A stretch of 64,000 nt of DNA from Pseudofrankia inefficax (GTDB lineage: Bacteria > Actinomycetota > Actinomycetes > Frankiales > Frankiaceae), in the NCBI RefSeq assembly GCF_000166135.1, contig NC_014666.1:1302001-1366000 (forward strand), in the 5' to 3' direction. The notes beneath the pieces were generated by a model. That model had not been told where the DNA came from, did no database searches, and worked only from the letters and a program-made list of their open reading frames with translations. Below are positions 46,240 through 56,398 of this stretch, in pieces. A program made the position numbers and the translations under genes. Numbering within the stretch: position 1 is the first letter of the stretch; each line of letters starts with the position of its first letter.

Positions 46240-46284
46240 GGCGAGCGGCCCGGAAGGGCGCGGAGCGCCCTCGGGCCGCTCGCC
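46240..46284 (+). terminator. Long nested hairpin directly after the DUF2469 gene
   Basis: A 13-bp perfect outer stem (46240-46252, 46272-46284) is joined by a 2-base bulge to a 7-bp inner stem (46255-46261, 46265-46271). It starts one base after the stop codon. The next 340 bases hold a CTGTGGA/TCCACAG pair (46444-46450, 46464-46470) but no gene I can support. Confidence 0.75.
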
Positions 46285-46626
46285 TTCGGCGCTGAGCGCC
46301 CTCTTGCGCCTGTTCGGTGGCGGTCCGGACGTCGGTGGTTGGGCGTCTGCGGGGCCGGGTCGATGGGCGCGTGCCGCTGTCGGGTTTGGTCGCCTTGGTG
46401 CGGCGTGGCTTTCGCGTTCGGGTTGGTCGGTTGGCTGGGGGATCTGTGGATGGCCGGGAGGCGTCCACAGGTGGGGGCTTGGCCTCGACGTCGGGCTTGG
46501 GGTCTTCCAATGTGATCTCCGCAGGCGGCAATAGCCGCCGTGGGCGGCGCGCTGACCATCGAGTCCGGTCCGCGCGCCGTCAGGGAAGCCGGTTCCAGGG
46601 AGCCGGCGGGCGGCGGAGGTCCGGCT

Positions 46627-47073
46627 GTGACATCCAGGCCAAGGGCGGGCCAGCGGGCATCGAGTCCAAGAGCGGGACAGCGGGCAGCGAGTCCAAGAGC
46701 GGGACAGCGGGCCAAGGACGTGCTCGGCCGGTTCGGCGAGGACCTCGCCGCCCGGCAGCTGGTCGCGGGCGGGGCGCAGATCCTCGACCGCAACTGGCGC
46801 TGCCGCGACGGCGAGCTCGACATCGTGGCGCTCGACGCGGGCACGGTCGTGTTCTGCGAGGTGAAGACCCGTACCGGCACCCGGCACGGCACACCGGCCG
46901 AGGCCGTCGACGACCGGAAGGTCGCCCGGGTCCGGCGGCTCGCCGCTCGCTGGCTGGCTGAGCACCCGAGGGTGTCCGGCCCGGTGCGGTTCGACCTGGT
47001 CGCGGTGTCCCGCGAGGTGACCCCGGGGCAGCCCGGCTCGGTTCGGGTCGACCACCGGCGCGGGGCGTTCTGA
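46627..47073 (+). CDS. UPF0102 / YraN endonuclease-like protein
   Basis: The 148-residue protein has the nuclease-fold core GELDIVALD and VVFCEVKTRTG (the D ... ExK pattern) near residues 73-92, as in the YraN family. Its exact role is not established. GTG 46627 follows GGAGG by 7 bases; GTG 46540 lacks a ribosome site. The N terminus is repetitive (SPRAGQRA units from 27-bp repeats). It overlaps comM by one base. Confidence 0.9.
   Translation: MTSRPRAGQRASSPRAGQRAASPRAGQRAKDVLGRFGEDLAARQLVAGGAQILDRNWRCRDGELDIVALDAGTVVFCEVKTRTGTRHGTPAEAVDDRKVARVRRLAARWLAEHPRVSGPVRFDLVAVSREVTPGQPGSVRVDHRRGAF
46648..46708 (+). repeat. 27-bp tandem repeats in the 5' end of the YraN-like gene
   Basis: Two near-identical 27-base units plus a partial third encode the nine-residue unit SPRAGQRA(A/S). 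The unit length is a multiple of three, so the frame is kept. Confidence 0.7.
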
Positions 47074-48611
47074 TGGCGCTGGCGCGCACGCTCGCCGTCG
47101 CGGTGATCGGCGTCGAGGGCCATCTCATCGAGGTGGAGGCACATCTCGCCGGCGGCCTGCCCGCGCTGGCGCTGATCGGGCTGCCCGACGCCGCGCTCGC
47201 CGAGTCCCGCGACCGGATCCGGGCGGCGGTGCTGAACTCCGGGCAGAAGTGGCCCGACGAGCGGATCACCGTCGGGCTCTTCCCGGCGACGCTGCCCAAG
47301 TCCGGTAGCGGGTTCGACCTGGCGATGGCGTTGGCGATCATGGCGGCGGCCGGCGTCGTGCCGCAGCCGGCGCCCGGCCACCGGGTGCTGGTCGGCGAGC
47401 TGGCGCTCGACGGGCGGGTCCGTCCGGTGCGGGGCGTGCTGCCGGCCGTGCTGGCCGCCGTCGATGCCGGGGTGACGCGGGTCGTGGTCCCGGCCCGCAA
47501 CGCGGCCGAGGCCGCGCTCGTCCCCGGTGCCGAGGTCGAGCCGGTCCCGGATCTGCGCAGTGCCATCGGCCTGCTGCGGGGTGAGTACGAACCGGAGGCG
47601 GTCGCCGTGCCGCCCGCCGATCACGCGGCGCGGGGCGCCGAGACCGAATTGGATCTCGCCGACGTGGCGGGCCAGAGCCGCGGCCGGCTCGCCGTCGAGG
47701 TCGCCGGAGCCGGCGGTCACCACCTGTACCTGCAGGGACCACCGGGCGGCGGGAAGACGATGCTCGCCGAGCGGCTGCCCGGCCTGTTGCCCGACCTGGA
47801 CCTGGCCGCGGCGATCGAGGTGACCGCCGTGCACTCGGTCGCCGGCGTCCTGCCGCCCGAGACGCCGCTGATCAGCCGCCCGCCCTACCGCAGCCCACAC
47901 CACACCGCGACCCCGGCCGCGCTGGTCGGCGCGGGCTCCACCGTGATCCGCCCCGGGCTCGCGTGCCAGGCACACCGGGGAATTCTGTTCCTCGACGAGG
48001 CTCCCGAATTCGTGCGCACCGCGCTGGACGCCTTGCGCCAGCCGCTGGAGAGCGGCGTGATCGAGATCGCCAGGGCGCGCACGACGATCCGTTTCCCGGC
48101 CAGGTTCCTGCTTGTCCTGGCGGCGAACCCGTGTCCCTGCGCCCGCGCCGGCACGGTCGGCCCGAACGCCTGCGAATGCCCCAGCGCCGTGCGCCGCCGC
48201 TATCAGGCGCGACTGTCCGGCCCGCTGCTGGACCGGATCGACCTGCAGGTCGAGATCGGCGCACCCACCCGGGCCGAGCTGCGGGCCGACGTCGGTGCCG
48301 CCGAACCGAGCGCTGTCGTGGCGGCGCGGGTCGCCGTCGCGCGGGCGGCGATGGCGACCCGGCTGCGTGGCACCCCGTGGCGCACGAACGCGGAGGTACC
48401 AGGCGCCGTGCTGCGACGGCGCTGGCCGCTGCCCGCGTCGGTCACCTTCGCCGCCGACCGTGCCTTCGAGACGGGCGCCCTGACGGCCCGGGGCCTCGAC
48501 CGGGTGCTGCGGGTCGCCTGGACGCTCGCCGACCTGGAAGGTCTGGCCCGCCCTGGGCCGGCCGAGCTGGGCCTCGCCCTCGATCTGCGCATCCCTGGGC
48601 GTCCCGGATGA
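47073..48611 (+). CDS. comM: ComM/YifB-family Mg-chelatase-like ATPase
   Basis: The 512-residue AAA+ protein is a hexameric helicase for branch migration during DNA uptake in species where it was studied. It has the N-terminal LonC-like domain (VEAHLAGGLPALALIGLPD), Walker A QGPPGGGKTMLAERL near residue 222, PYRSPHHTATPAAL, Walker B GILFLDEAPEF, ANPCPCA and YQARLSGPLLDRID. It sits between yraN and dprA, the conserved order, with 1- and 4-base overlaps. Confidence 0.95.
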   Translation: MALARTLAVAVIGVEGHLIEVEAHLAGGLPALALIGLPDAALAESRDRIRAAVLNSGQKWPDERITVGLFPATLPKSGSGFDLAMALAIMAAAGVVPQPAPGHRVLVGELALDGRVRPVRGVLPAVLAAVDAGVTRVVVPARNAAEAALVPGAEVEPVPDLRSAIGLLRGEYEPEAVAVPPADHAARGAETELDLADVAGQSRGRLAVEVAGAGGHHLYLQGPPGGGKTMLAERLPGLLPDLDLAAAIEVTAVHSVAGVLPPETPLISRPPYRSPHHTATPAALVGAGSTVIRPGLACQAHRGILFLDEAPEFVRTALDALRQPLESGVIEIARARTTIRFPARFLLVLAANPCPCARAGTVGPNACECPSAVRRRYQARLSGPLLDRIDLQVEIGAPTRAELRADVGAAEPSAVVAARVAVARAAMATRLRGTPWRTNAEVPGAVLRRRWPLPASVTFAADRAFETGALTARGLDRVLRVAWTLADLEGLARPGPAELGLALDLRIPGRPG

Positions 48612-49852
48612 GCGGCGGACCGGCCGTCGACGACGAGTCGCCGGAGCGGCTCGCGCGGGCCGCGCTGTCGCATCTCGTCGGCTACGGCAACGCGAGACTC
48701 GCGGCCGCGATCAGGGACCTTGGGCCGGCCGAGGCCTGGGAACAGGCGCGTCCGCGGCATCCCGACATCGAGCCGCGCCGGGACCTGGACCGGCTGCGCG
48801 AGGTCGGCGGCTGGCTCCTGTGCCCCGGCGACCCGGGCTGGCCCGACGGGCTCGCGGGTCTGGACCGGGCGGCCGAGCGGGCCGAACCGGAGTACGGGAC
48901 GCCGATGGCCCTCTGGTGCCGGGGCGCCGCGGGCCCATCCCGGCCGGGCCAGGTCGAGCCGACCGGACTCACCGACTGCGACCGGCACGGCGTCGCGGTC
49001 GTCGGGAGCCGGGCGGCGACCGGCTACGGCCAGCACGTCGCCGGTGAGCTCGCCTGCTCGCTGGCCGAACGAGGCTGGACGGTCGTGTCCGGGGCGGCGT
49101 TCGGCATCGACGCCGCCGCGCACCGTGGGGCGCTGGCCGGCGACGGGGTGACGGTCGCCGTCCTCGCCTGCGGCGTCGACATCCCCTATCCGGCGGCGCA
49201 CCTGCGGCTGCTGGACGAGATCCGGGAGCGCGGGCTGCTGGTCAGCGAGGTGCCGCCGGGCAGCCCGCCGCTGCGGCGGCGCTTCCTGATCCGCAACCGG
49301 CTGATCGCCGGGCTGGCCCGAGGCACCGTCCTTGTCGAGGCAGGTCTTCGCAGCGGAGCCCTGAGCACGGCCCGGCACGCTCGCCGGCTCGGCCGCGGGC
49401 TGATGGTCGTGCCGGGGCCGGTCACCAGCGCGATGTCGGTCGGCTGTCACCGGCTGCTCCGCGAGCACCGGGAGGTCTGCGCGCTGGTGACCGACGCGCG
49501 TGACGTCGAGGAGGAGATCGGCCCGATCGGCCTGCGGACCGACGACGGCCTGAGCTCGGGCGGCGGCCGGCCGGCGGGGCCGCGTGACAGCCTGCCCGCC
49601 GTCGTGCGGGCGCTGTTGGAGGCCATGCCGGCCCGCGGCTGCGTCGGGGTCGCCGTGCTGGCGGCGCGGATCGGGCAGCGGCCACGCGACGTGCTGGCGA
49701 TGCTTGGGCCGCTCGCCGTCGAGGGCCTGGTCGAGGCTCGTCCGGGCGGCTACCGGCTGACCGCGCTCGGCCGCGGTCCGACTCAGGGCCGTCCTGGGCG
49801 CGATGACGGCGAAGACGACGGTTTGTTTCCTACCCGGGAGGTTCTTCCATGA
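48608..49852 (+). CDS. dprA: DNA-processing protein DprA
   Basis: The 414-residue protein loads RecA on incoming single strands in transformable bacteria. The Rossmann-type core shows AVVGSRAATGYG near residue 130, VVSGAAFGIDAAAH near 160, PYPAAHLRLL, and RRRFLIRNRLIAGLA with VLVEAGLRSGA. A C-terminal winged helix follows. Between the N-terminal SAM part and the core is an insert of about 20 residues. ATG overlaps the comM stop. Confidence 0.95.
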   Translation: MSGGPAVDDESPERLARAALSHLVGYGNARLAAAIRDLGPAEAWEQARPRHPDIEPRRDLDRLREVGGWLLCPGDPGWPDGLAGLDRAAERAEPEYGTPMALWCRGAAGPSRPGQVEPTGLTDCDRHGVAVVGSRAATGYGQHVAGELACSLAERGWTVVSGAAFGIDAAAHRGALAGDGVTVAVLACGVDIPYPAAHLRLLDEIRERGLLVSEVPPGSPPLRRRFLIRNRLIAGLARGTVLVEAGLRSGALSTARHARRLGRGLMVVPGPVTSAMSVGCHRLLREHREVCALVTDARDVEEEIGPIGLRTDDGLSSGGGRPAGPRDSLPAVVRALLEAMPARGCVGVAVLAARIGQRPRDVLAMLGPLAVEGLVEARPGGYRLTALGRGPTQGRPGRDDGEDDGLFPTREVLP

Positions 49853-50325
49853 TGTCGAGTTCCGAACTGTCCGGCCTGCGCGCGGCGCTCCGGCTGGTCC
49901 AACGCGACCTGGACGGCTATCCGCGCGTCGAGAGCCGCGACCAGCCAGCGGAGGACGGAGATGACGCACGGCGGCCGGCCGGCGTGCCGGGCGCGGCGCG
50001 ACTTCAGCTGGTCGGCACGGAGCAGGGCGTCTTCGTCGCCCTCCCCGACGGGCAGTTCTGGCCCGCCGGCGCGGGGCCGCTCCCCGGTGGTACGCAGGGT
50101 GCCGCCACCGTGGTCGCCGTCGCCACCCGGGTGCAGGAATGCCTCGCCGAGATCCTCTGGCACAGCTGGCCCCGTTGCCCCGACCACGACGCCGCGCTGC
50201 GCCCCGAGGACTGCGCTGACGACGCCGTCTGGAGTTGCGACGACGACACCGGCCACCAGGTAGCCCCGATCGGGCGGCTCGCGCAGTCCGGATCGAGCCC
50301 GCTCGTCGCCCCGAGCGGGACCTGA
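49849..50325 (+). CDS. Hypothetical protein, operon partner of dprA
   Basis: The 158-residue protein is not a family I recognise. It has an N-terminal helix (LSGLRAALRLVQRDL), a beta-rich middle (GVFVALPDGQFWPAG) and a C-terminal Cys/His/Trp cluster, WHSWPRCPDHDAAL and VWSCDDDTGH, that could bind metal. GGGAGG precedes tandem ATGs at 49849 and 49852; the first overlaps the dprA stop. Its own stop codon falls in the first unit of a 21-bp repeat array. Confidence 0.75.
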   Translation: MMSSSELSGLRAALRLVQRDLDGYPRVESRDQPAEDGDDARRPAGVPGAARLQLVGTEQGVFVALPDGQFWPAGAGPLPGGTQGAATVVAVATRVQECLAEILWHSWPRCPDHDAALRPEDCADDAVWSCDDDTGHQVAPIGRLAQSGSSPLVAPSGT

Positions 50326-50400
50326 GCCGCAGCCAACCGGTCCCGAGCCGCGGCCAGCGAATCCTGAGCCGCGGCCAGCGGGACCTGAGCCGCGGCGAAC
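50317..50400 (+). repeat. Four 21-bp tandem repeats at the end of the hypothetical gene
   Basis: Units at 50317, 50338, 50359 and 50380 share the core GAGCCGCGGCCAGC with few changes. The stop codon of the gene (50323-50325) lies in unit 1; units 3 and 4 carry TGA at the same place and unit 2 has CGA. Confidence 0.9.
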
Positions 50401-50406
50401 TGCGTA

Positions 50407-50447
50407 GCCGCCAGGTCTCACCGGTGAAGACGGTGAGACCTGGCGGC
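50407..50447 (+). terminator. Perfect 17-bp hairpin after the repeat array
   Basis: Arms at 50407-50423 and 50431-50447 match perfectly around a 7-base loop. It lies between the dprA-linked gene and the convergent M23 gene and may serve the first or both. Confidence 0.7.
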
Positions 50448-50581
50448 CGACGGCTTGGCTGGTCCTCTCCTGGCCCGGCTCCCGCGATCGGCCCGCCGCC
50501 GCGGTGGTTTGATCACCGTTTTCGCCCTCGATGGGTCGCGATGGGGTCTCGCTGACGACCGATTCAGGGCCGAAACCGCGA

Positions 50582-51283
50582 TCAGCTCGTCGTCGCCGGC
50601 GGCGTGGCCGTGATCGTCTGGGGCGAAACCGGGACCAGCGGGAGCAGACGGGGTGGGGCGGGCAGCAGGAGAGTGAGCGGGCTCAGGTAGTTCCGGCCAC
50701 GGATGAGGCCCCAGTGCAGGCAGACCGCTGGCCGGCAGCCCGCGTGCCCGGCGTCGAGAAGGCCGAGTGGCGTCCCTGCGGCGACGGGCTGGCCGACCTG
50801 GACCAGCACGGTCAGCGGTTCATACGTCGTGCGGAGCTCCCCGTGGGTGACGGCCACGACGCCCCGCCCGGCAAGCACCCCGGCGAAGCTCACGACGCCT
50901 GGTCCCGCGGCACGCACCGTCGTCCCCGCCTGCGCCGCAAGGTCCACGCCGCGATGGCCCGGACCGTATGGCGTCGTCGGCGGCTCGAACGGCCGCAGCA
51001 CCGTCACGGGCCCGTCCAGCGGCGCCCGCCACCCGGCCGGCCCAGCGATCGGCGACGGCCTCGCGGCGCCGCCCGCTCCGGCCGCCGTACCGGCCTCGGC
51101 GGTGCTGCCCGCGGCCCGCACCGCCGTGGGGGGAGCCGGCCGGCGTGCTTCCGAGGCCACGGAAGAAACCGAGGCGGCCAGGGCGGTGACGGGGCGGGGC
51201 CAGCCCACGACCAGAAGGGCGGCCAGGAGTGTGGTCACGACGAGTGCCGGGACGCGCGGGTCAGGACGCGGGGACAAGGCCAT
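50582..51283 (-). CDS. M23-family (LytM-like) peptidoglycan endopeptidase
   Basis: The 233-residue protein has an N-terminal signal or anchor segment (VPALVVTTLLAALLVVG), an Ala/Thr-rich linker and an M23 domain: zinc ligands in GHRGVDLA near residue 107 and the C-terminal CLHWGL. The first histidine of the usual HxH is Cys here; I recall this in the subfamily next to rpsB in actinobacteria, such as Rv2891, but could not check. AGGAG lies 6 bases before ATG 51283. It should act in the cell wall. Confidence 0.88.
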   Translation of the reverse strand: MALSPRPDPRVPALVVTTLLAALLVVGWPRPVTALAASVSSVASEARRPAPPTAVRAAGSTAEAGTAAGAGGAARPSPIAGPAGWRAPLDGPVTVLRPFEPPTTPYGPGHRGVDLAAQAGTTVRAAGPGVVSFAGVLAGRGVVAVTHGELRTTYEPLTVLVQVGQPVAAGTPLGLLDAGHAGCRPAVCLHWGLIRGRNYLSPLTLLLPAPPRLLPLVPVSPQTITATPPATTS

Positions 51284-51494
51284 CGGGAGCTCCTGCGGCT
51301 GTGGTGCTGGCTGGGCTCGGGGAGACGTGGGAGCGACCGGGGGCGGCTGGCACGGGTGGAGGACCGGGCCGCCCCCGGTCGCCGGGTGCCGGCCCGGGGG
51401 CGGTTGGCCGGCGCCGCTCACGATCGGTCTCCCGGGCGGCCGGGCCAACTGGGCGGCTTGATCTGTGGATCGGCCGCTTCCTGTGGAGAAGTCC

Positions 51495-51524
51495 TCGAAC
51501 CGGTGTTTGGGAGAACGTCTGTTC
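51495..51524. promoter_or_regulatory. Two LexA-box-like sites between the M23 gene and rpsB
   Basis: TCGAACCGGTGTTTGG (51495-51510) is close to the actinobacterial SOS box TCGAAC-N4-GTTCGA, and GAACGTCTGTTC (51513-51524) has the exact GAAC-N4-GTTC core. The rest of the 583-base divergent gap holds a possible TATCAT -10 at 51564-51569 and the rpsB leader, with no gene. Confidence 0.45.
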
Positions 51525-51866
51525 CCCTCCGGCCCGGCCAGGCGGACTCCCGATGAGGCCGAGTATCATCGCACTCGGAGCTTCGCGAGGAGCTCACTTC
51601 GCACGCCCGCTCCTGGTGGGCGCGCAGGGCTCGGTGCCCGTCGATGTGTCTGTCGGTCAGGCGTTTGCCGCCGGTCGGCCGTCCATCGGTCATCAACTGC
51701 CCGCGCGTCCCGTCCGCCCGGCTCGTCGTCGGCGCGGAGCCAGGAAGGCTCCCTCGGTCCACCGCCTCGCGGTGGTTTGGGGCCGCCCGGGCGTCAGGGG
51801 CCGCCGGCGCCAGCCGCGGCTGACAACCGAGACGTTCCGGCCGCGCGCCGGACAGGAAGGGCGGTT

Positions 51867-52745
<879 letters not shown>

Positions 52746-52751
52746 TTCGGC

Positions 52752-52800
52752 CCGGTCGTCGCCTCGGCCGCCGCACCGCGGCCGCCGAGGCGACGACCGG
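52752..52800 (+). terminator. 17-bp hairpin between rpsB and tsf
   Basis: Arms at 52752-52768 and 52784-52800 are perfectly complementary around a 15-base loop, 7 bases after the rpsB stop. Since tsf usually shares the rpsB transcript, it may be a partial terminator that sets the ratio of the two proteins. The remaining 280 bases before tsf contain no gene. Confidence 0.6.
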
Positions 52801-53080
52801 CACTGCCCTGACGGCCTGCCGCGACCCTGCCGGGTGACGGTGGGCCGTCGACTCGAACCGAGCCCGCTCGTTGTGGGCTCACCTTGACGATCATCTGCCG
52901 GCTGGCGTGCCGCCGCGCGACTCGGATCGGACCGCGTGAGCGGACCGGGACGGTTTCGCCCCCAGGTCCAGCCAGCCCACGTGGGACCGACCTGTCACAT
53001 CAGCGGCCGGCCAGCGCGTCGCGGCGCGAGACCAAAGTGGGCCAGCCGGCCAAGGCCACCCAGAACGGGACGACGAAACG

Positions 53081-53695
53081 ATGGCAAACATTTCTGCCGC
53101 GGAGATCCGCAAGCTCCGCGAGGTGACCGGCGCCGGGATGAGCGACGTCAAGAAGGCGCTCGTCGACCACGACGGCGACTTCGAGAAGGCCAAGGCCTGG
53201 CTGCGGGAGAAGGGCCTCGCCGGCAACGCCAAGCGTTCCGGTCGGTCCACCGCGAACGGCCTGGTCGACTCCTACCTGCACCGGACCGACCCGCAGCTGC
53301 CGCCGACCATCGGTGTGCTGGTCGAGCTGCGCTGCGAGACCGACTTCGTGGCCAAGACCGACCAGTACAAGCAGCTCGCCCGGGACATCGCCCAGCACAT
53401 CGCGGCGGCCGACCCGCTGTACGTGACGGCGGACGACATCCCGAACGAGGTCCTCGAGCAGGAGAAGCGGATCTACGAGGCCGCCGCCCGCGAAGAGGGC
53501 AAGCCGGAAGCGGCGCTCGCCAAGATCATTGAGGGCAAGCTCAACGGCTACAAGAAGAGCTCGGTCCTGCTTGAGCAGGCCTGGGTGAAGGACAACAAGG
53601 TCACCATCAAGGCCCTCGTCGAAGAGGCCGGCGCCTCCCTCGGCGAGAAGATCGAGATCGGCCGCTTCGCCCGGTTCAACATCCGCCAGGCCTGA
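53081..53695 (+). CDS. tsf: Elongation factor Ts
   Basis: The 204-residue nucleotide exchange factor for EF-Tu has the UBA-like N terminus (IRKLREVTGAGMSDVKKAL), ELRCETDFVAKTDQ near residue 86 and the C-terminal EKIEIGRFARFNI. Length fits the short actinobacterial form. Confidence 0.97.
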   Translation: MANISAAEIRKLREVTGAGMSDVKKALVDHDGDFEKAKAWLREKGLAGNAKRSGRSTANGLVDSYLHRTDPQLPPTIGVLVELRCETDFVAKTDQYKQLARDIAQHIAAADPLYVTADDIPNEVLEQEKRIYEAAAREEGKPEAALAKIIEGKLNGYKKSSVLLEQAWVKDNKVTIKALVEEAGASLGEKIEIGRFARFNIRQA

Positions 53696-53702
53696 GCGGA
53701 AC

Positions 53703-53758
53703 CCGCGGGCCGGGGCCGGCGCGTCGTCACTGGTGACGCGCCAGGCGCCGGCCCGCGG
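53703..53758 (+). terminator. Nested hairpin after tsf
   Basis: An 11-bp outer stem (53703-53713, 53748-53758) encloses a second GGCGCGTC/GACGCGCC stem. It begins 7 bases after the tsf stop, so pyrH probably has its own promoter in the following 180 bases. Confidence 0.65.
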
Positions 53759-53938
53759 CATTTGTCCGAGCTGGTGCCAGGTCCGCCGGGGGACGGGCCG
53801 CCGGAGGTGACCCGCGATGGGGCAGACTGCACTCAGCGACGTCTCCGGCCGACGAGTCCGGCGGCCGCAGCGATGCCAATGGGGGCGCGCTCATCTCCGA
53901 GCGGGCTTCCGGAAGCCTCCGTGGGGAGAGGGCCACCC

Positions 53939-54718
53939 GTGATCGATCAAGCCGAGGTGGCCACCGGGCTGGAGAACACCGAGCCCAGGTGGCCGCGCGT
54001 CCTGCTCAAGCTCTCCGGCGAGGCGTTCGCCGGGGGGGACCCGCTGGGCATCGACCCGACCACCGTCGCGACCATCGCGCGCCAGGTCGCGACGGTCGCC
54101 CGGTCCGGCATCGAGGTCGCGGTGGTGGTCGGCGGGGGCAACATGTTCCGCGGCCCCGCGCTCGCCGAACGCGGCATGGACCGGGCCAGGGCCGACTACA
54201 TGGGCATGCTGGGCACCGTGATCAACTGCCTGGCGCTGGCGGACTTCCTGGAGCGCGAGGGTGCCGTCACCCGGGTCCAGACCGCGATCGCGATGGGCCA
54301 GGTCGCCGAGCCGTACCTGCCGCTGCGGGCCATCCGGCACCTGGAGAAGGGTCGGGTCGTCATCTTCGGCGCCGGCCTCGGTGCCCCGTTCTTCTCCACC
54401 GACACCACCGCCGCGCAGCGCGCCCTGGAGGTCAAGGCCCAGGCCGTGCTGAAGGCGACCAAGGTGGACGGCGTCTACGACTCCGACCCGAACACGAACC
54501 CCACAGCGGTGAAGTTCGACACCCTCACCTACGGCGAGGTCCTCGCCCGTGGGCTGAAGGTCATGGACGCCACGGCGATCAGCCTCTGCATGGACAACGC
54601 GATGCCGATCGTCGTCTTTGACCTGCTCACCGAAGGAAACATCTCGCGAGCCGTCCGAGGTGAGAAGATCGGGACTCTGGTCAGTGTCGACGCCTACGGA
54701 ACGGAAGGACAGCGGTGA
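53939..54718 (+). CDS. pyrH: UMP kinase
   Basis: The 259-residue amino-acid-kinase-fold enzyme makes UDP. It has [14 protein letters not shown] near residue 20, [11 protein letters not shown] near 60, the [11 protein letters not shown] loop and [16 protein letters not shown] 53939 has GGGGAGAGGG just upstream. It overlaps frr by 4 bases. Confidence 0.96.
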   Translation: MIDQAEVATGLENTEPRWPRVLLKLSGEAFAGGDPLGIDPTTVATIARQVATVARSGIEVAVVVGGGNMFRGPALAERGMDRARADYMGMLGTVINCLALADFLEREGAVTRVQTAIAMGQVAEPYLPLRAIRHLEKGRVVIFGAGLGAPFFSTDTTAAQRALEVKAQAVLKATKVDGVYDSDPNTNPTAVKFDTLTYGEVLARGLKVMDATAISLCMDNAMPIVVFDLLTEGNISRAVRGEKIGTLVSVDAYGTEGQR

Positions 54719-55272
54719 TCGACGACACACTCCTCGAGGCCGAGGAGAAGATGGACAAGGCCGTCACGGTCGCCAAGGACGACTTCGCCAACATCCGGAC
54801 GGGCCGCATCACGCCGTCGGTGTTCTCGAAGATCCTCGTCGACTACTACGGCGCTCCCACGCCCGTGCAGCAGCTCGCGTCGTTCCACATCCCCGAGCCG
54901 CGCATGGTCATCATCACGCCGTTCGACAAGTCCTCGCTGAGCGCCATCGAGAAGGCGGTCCGTGACTCGGACCTCGGCGTGAACCCCAGCAACGACGGCA
55001 CGATCATCCGGGTCGTCTTCCCGGAGCTCTCCGAGCAGCGTCGGCGCGACCTGGTGAAGGTGGCCCGCGGCAAGGCCGAGGACGCGAAGATCAGCATCCG
55101 TAACGTGCGCCGGCACGCCAAGGAGGCGCTCGACAAGATCGTCAAGGACGGCGACGCGGGCGAGGACGAGGGCCGCCGCGCGGAGAAGGACCTGGAAGAG
55201 TCCACCCACCGCTACGTCGCCCAGATCGACGAGCTGCTGAAGGCCAAGGAGTCCGACCTCCTCTCGGTCTAA
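54715..55272 (+). CDS. frr: Ribosome recycling factor
   Basis: The 185-residue protein splits post-termination ribosomes with EF-G. It has [21 protein letters not shown] near residue 24 and the long helices with [14 protein letters not shown] and [19 protein letters not shown] overlaps the pyrH stop (GTGA) with GGAAGGA upstream. A 13-base direct duplication (55264-55276, 55277-55289) spans its stop codon. Confidence 0.97.
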   Translation: MIDDTLLEAEEKMDKAVTVAKDDFANIRTGRITPSVFSKILVDYYGAPTPVQQLASFHIPEPRMVIITPFDKSSLSAIEKAVRDSDLGVNPSNDGTIIRVVFPELSEQRRRDLVKVARGKAEDAKISIRNVRRHAKEALDKIVKDGDAGEDEGRRAEKDLEESTHRYVAQIDELLKAKESDLLSV

Positions 55273-55307
55273 CCCGTCGGTCTAACCCGCGACCTGCCCG
55301 GTCGGCT

Positions 55308-55332
55308 CCGGTGGCCCGCTCTCTGCCACCGG
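55308..55332 (+). terminator. Small hairpin between frr and cdsA
   Basis: CCGGTGG (55308-55314) and CCACCGG (55326-55332) pair around an 11-base loop. It may be a weak or partial terminator. Confidence 0.35.
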
Positions 55333-55410
55333 GGGAGGATCCCTCGGACGTGGCGAGACGTACGGCTGGCCGGACCACGGCCGGCGATCTGACGTGAGCG
55401 AAGGGACGAG

Positions 55411-56349
55411 GTGAGCGAAGGTCTGCGCGCCACCGCGCCCGGGGTTGCGGCCCTCGCGGCCCAGCCGGTCGACGGCGCCATGAGCGCGCCAGGAGACGGG
55501 GACGAGCCCGCCGCCCCCCGGCCGCCCCGGCGGCGGATCAGGGCTGGGCGCAACCTGCCGGCCGCCATCGCGGTGGGCGCCATCCTCGGCGCCCTCATCC
55601 TGGTTCCGCTGTTCACGCTGAAGCCGGGCTTCGTCGGTGTCGTCAGCCTCGCCGTGGCGATCGGCACCTTCGAGGTGGTCCGGGCGCTGCGGCTCGCGGG
55701 GCTGCGGACGCCGCTGGTTCCCCTGGTGGCCGGAGCCGTCGCGATGCCGGTCGTGGCCTACTTCTACGGGCCTGGCGCGCTGATCGGAACGCTCGCCGTC
55801 ACGCTGCTCGTCGCGCTGGCGGTCCGCGCGGTCGGGGACCCGGCCGGGCTCCTGGCGGACCTCGCCGGGACGATCTTCGCGGCGGTCTACGTCGGCTTCA
55901 CCGCCGGCTTCGCGGCGCTGCTCACCGCCCCGGACGACGGCGACTGGCGGCTCGTCGCCTTCCTCGGCACCGTCGTCGCCAGCGACATCGGCGGCTACAC
56001 GGCCGGCGTGCTCTCCGGCGGCCGGCACAAGCTCGCCCCGACGGTCTCCCCGGGCAAGTCCTGGGAGGGTTTCGCCGGCTCGGCGCTCGCCTGCGTGGTG
56101 GTCGCCAGCGTCGTCATGCGGTTCGCCCTGGGGGGCAGCATCTGGCAGGGGGTGCTGCTCGGGCTCGCGGTCGTCTGCACCGCGACCGTCGGCGACCTCG
56201 GCGAGTCCCTGCTCAAGCGGGATATCGGCATCAAGGACATGGGCAACCTGCTGCCCGGTCATGGCGGGATCATGGACCGGCTGGACTCCCTGCTGTGCAC
56301 GGCGCCCGTGGCCTGGCTCCTGATCACCGCCTTCCTGCCCCCGACCTGA
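55411..56349 (+). CDS. cdsA: Phosphatidate cytidylyltransferase
   Basis: The 312-residue membrane enzyme makes CDP-diacylglycerol for phospholipids. After a 45-residue Pro/Arg lead there are about eight hydrophobic segments and the family signature [20 protein letters not shown] near residue 270, with SPGKSWEGF and SDIGGY before it. GTG 55411 follows AAGGGACGAG. It sits in the conserved frr-cdsA order. Confidence 0.96.
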   Translation: MSEGLRATAPGVAALAAQPVDGAMSAPGDGDEPAAPRPPRRRIRAGRNLPAAIAVGAILGALILVPLFTLKPGFVGVVSLAVAIGTFEVVRALRLAGLRTPLVPLVAGAVAMPVVAYFYGPGALIGTLAVTLLVALAVRAVGDPAGLLADLAGTIFAAVYVGFTAGFAALLTAPDDGDWRLVAFLGTVVASDIGGYTAGVLSGGRHKLAPTVSPGKSWEGFAGSALACVVVASVVMRFALGGSIWQGVLLGLAVVCTATVGDLGESLLKRDIGIKDMGNLLPGHGGIMDRLDSLLCTAPVAWLLITAFLPPT

Positions 56350-56398
56350 CCCGGCGCCCGCGTGCCGACTCCGCCGGGTTTGGCACACTGGACAAGCC

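Noticed and set aside
46441-46470. CTGTGGA/TCCACAG pair and a second GATCTGTGGAT at 51460 as DnaA boxes
   Set aside because: Only half of the box consensus is present, there are no clusters, and the region is far from dnaA or any origin-linked gene.
50880-50960. Loss of the HxH histidine as proof that the M23 peptidase is inactive
   Set aside because: The CLHWG form seems to be shared by the rpsB-linked M23 subfamily, so it is more likely a subfamily trait; this was not checked by search.
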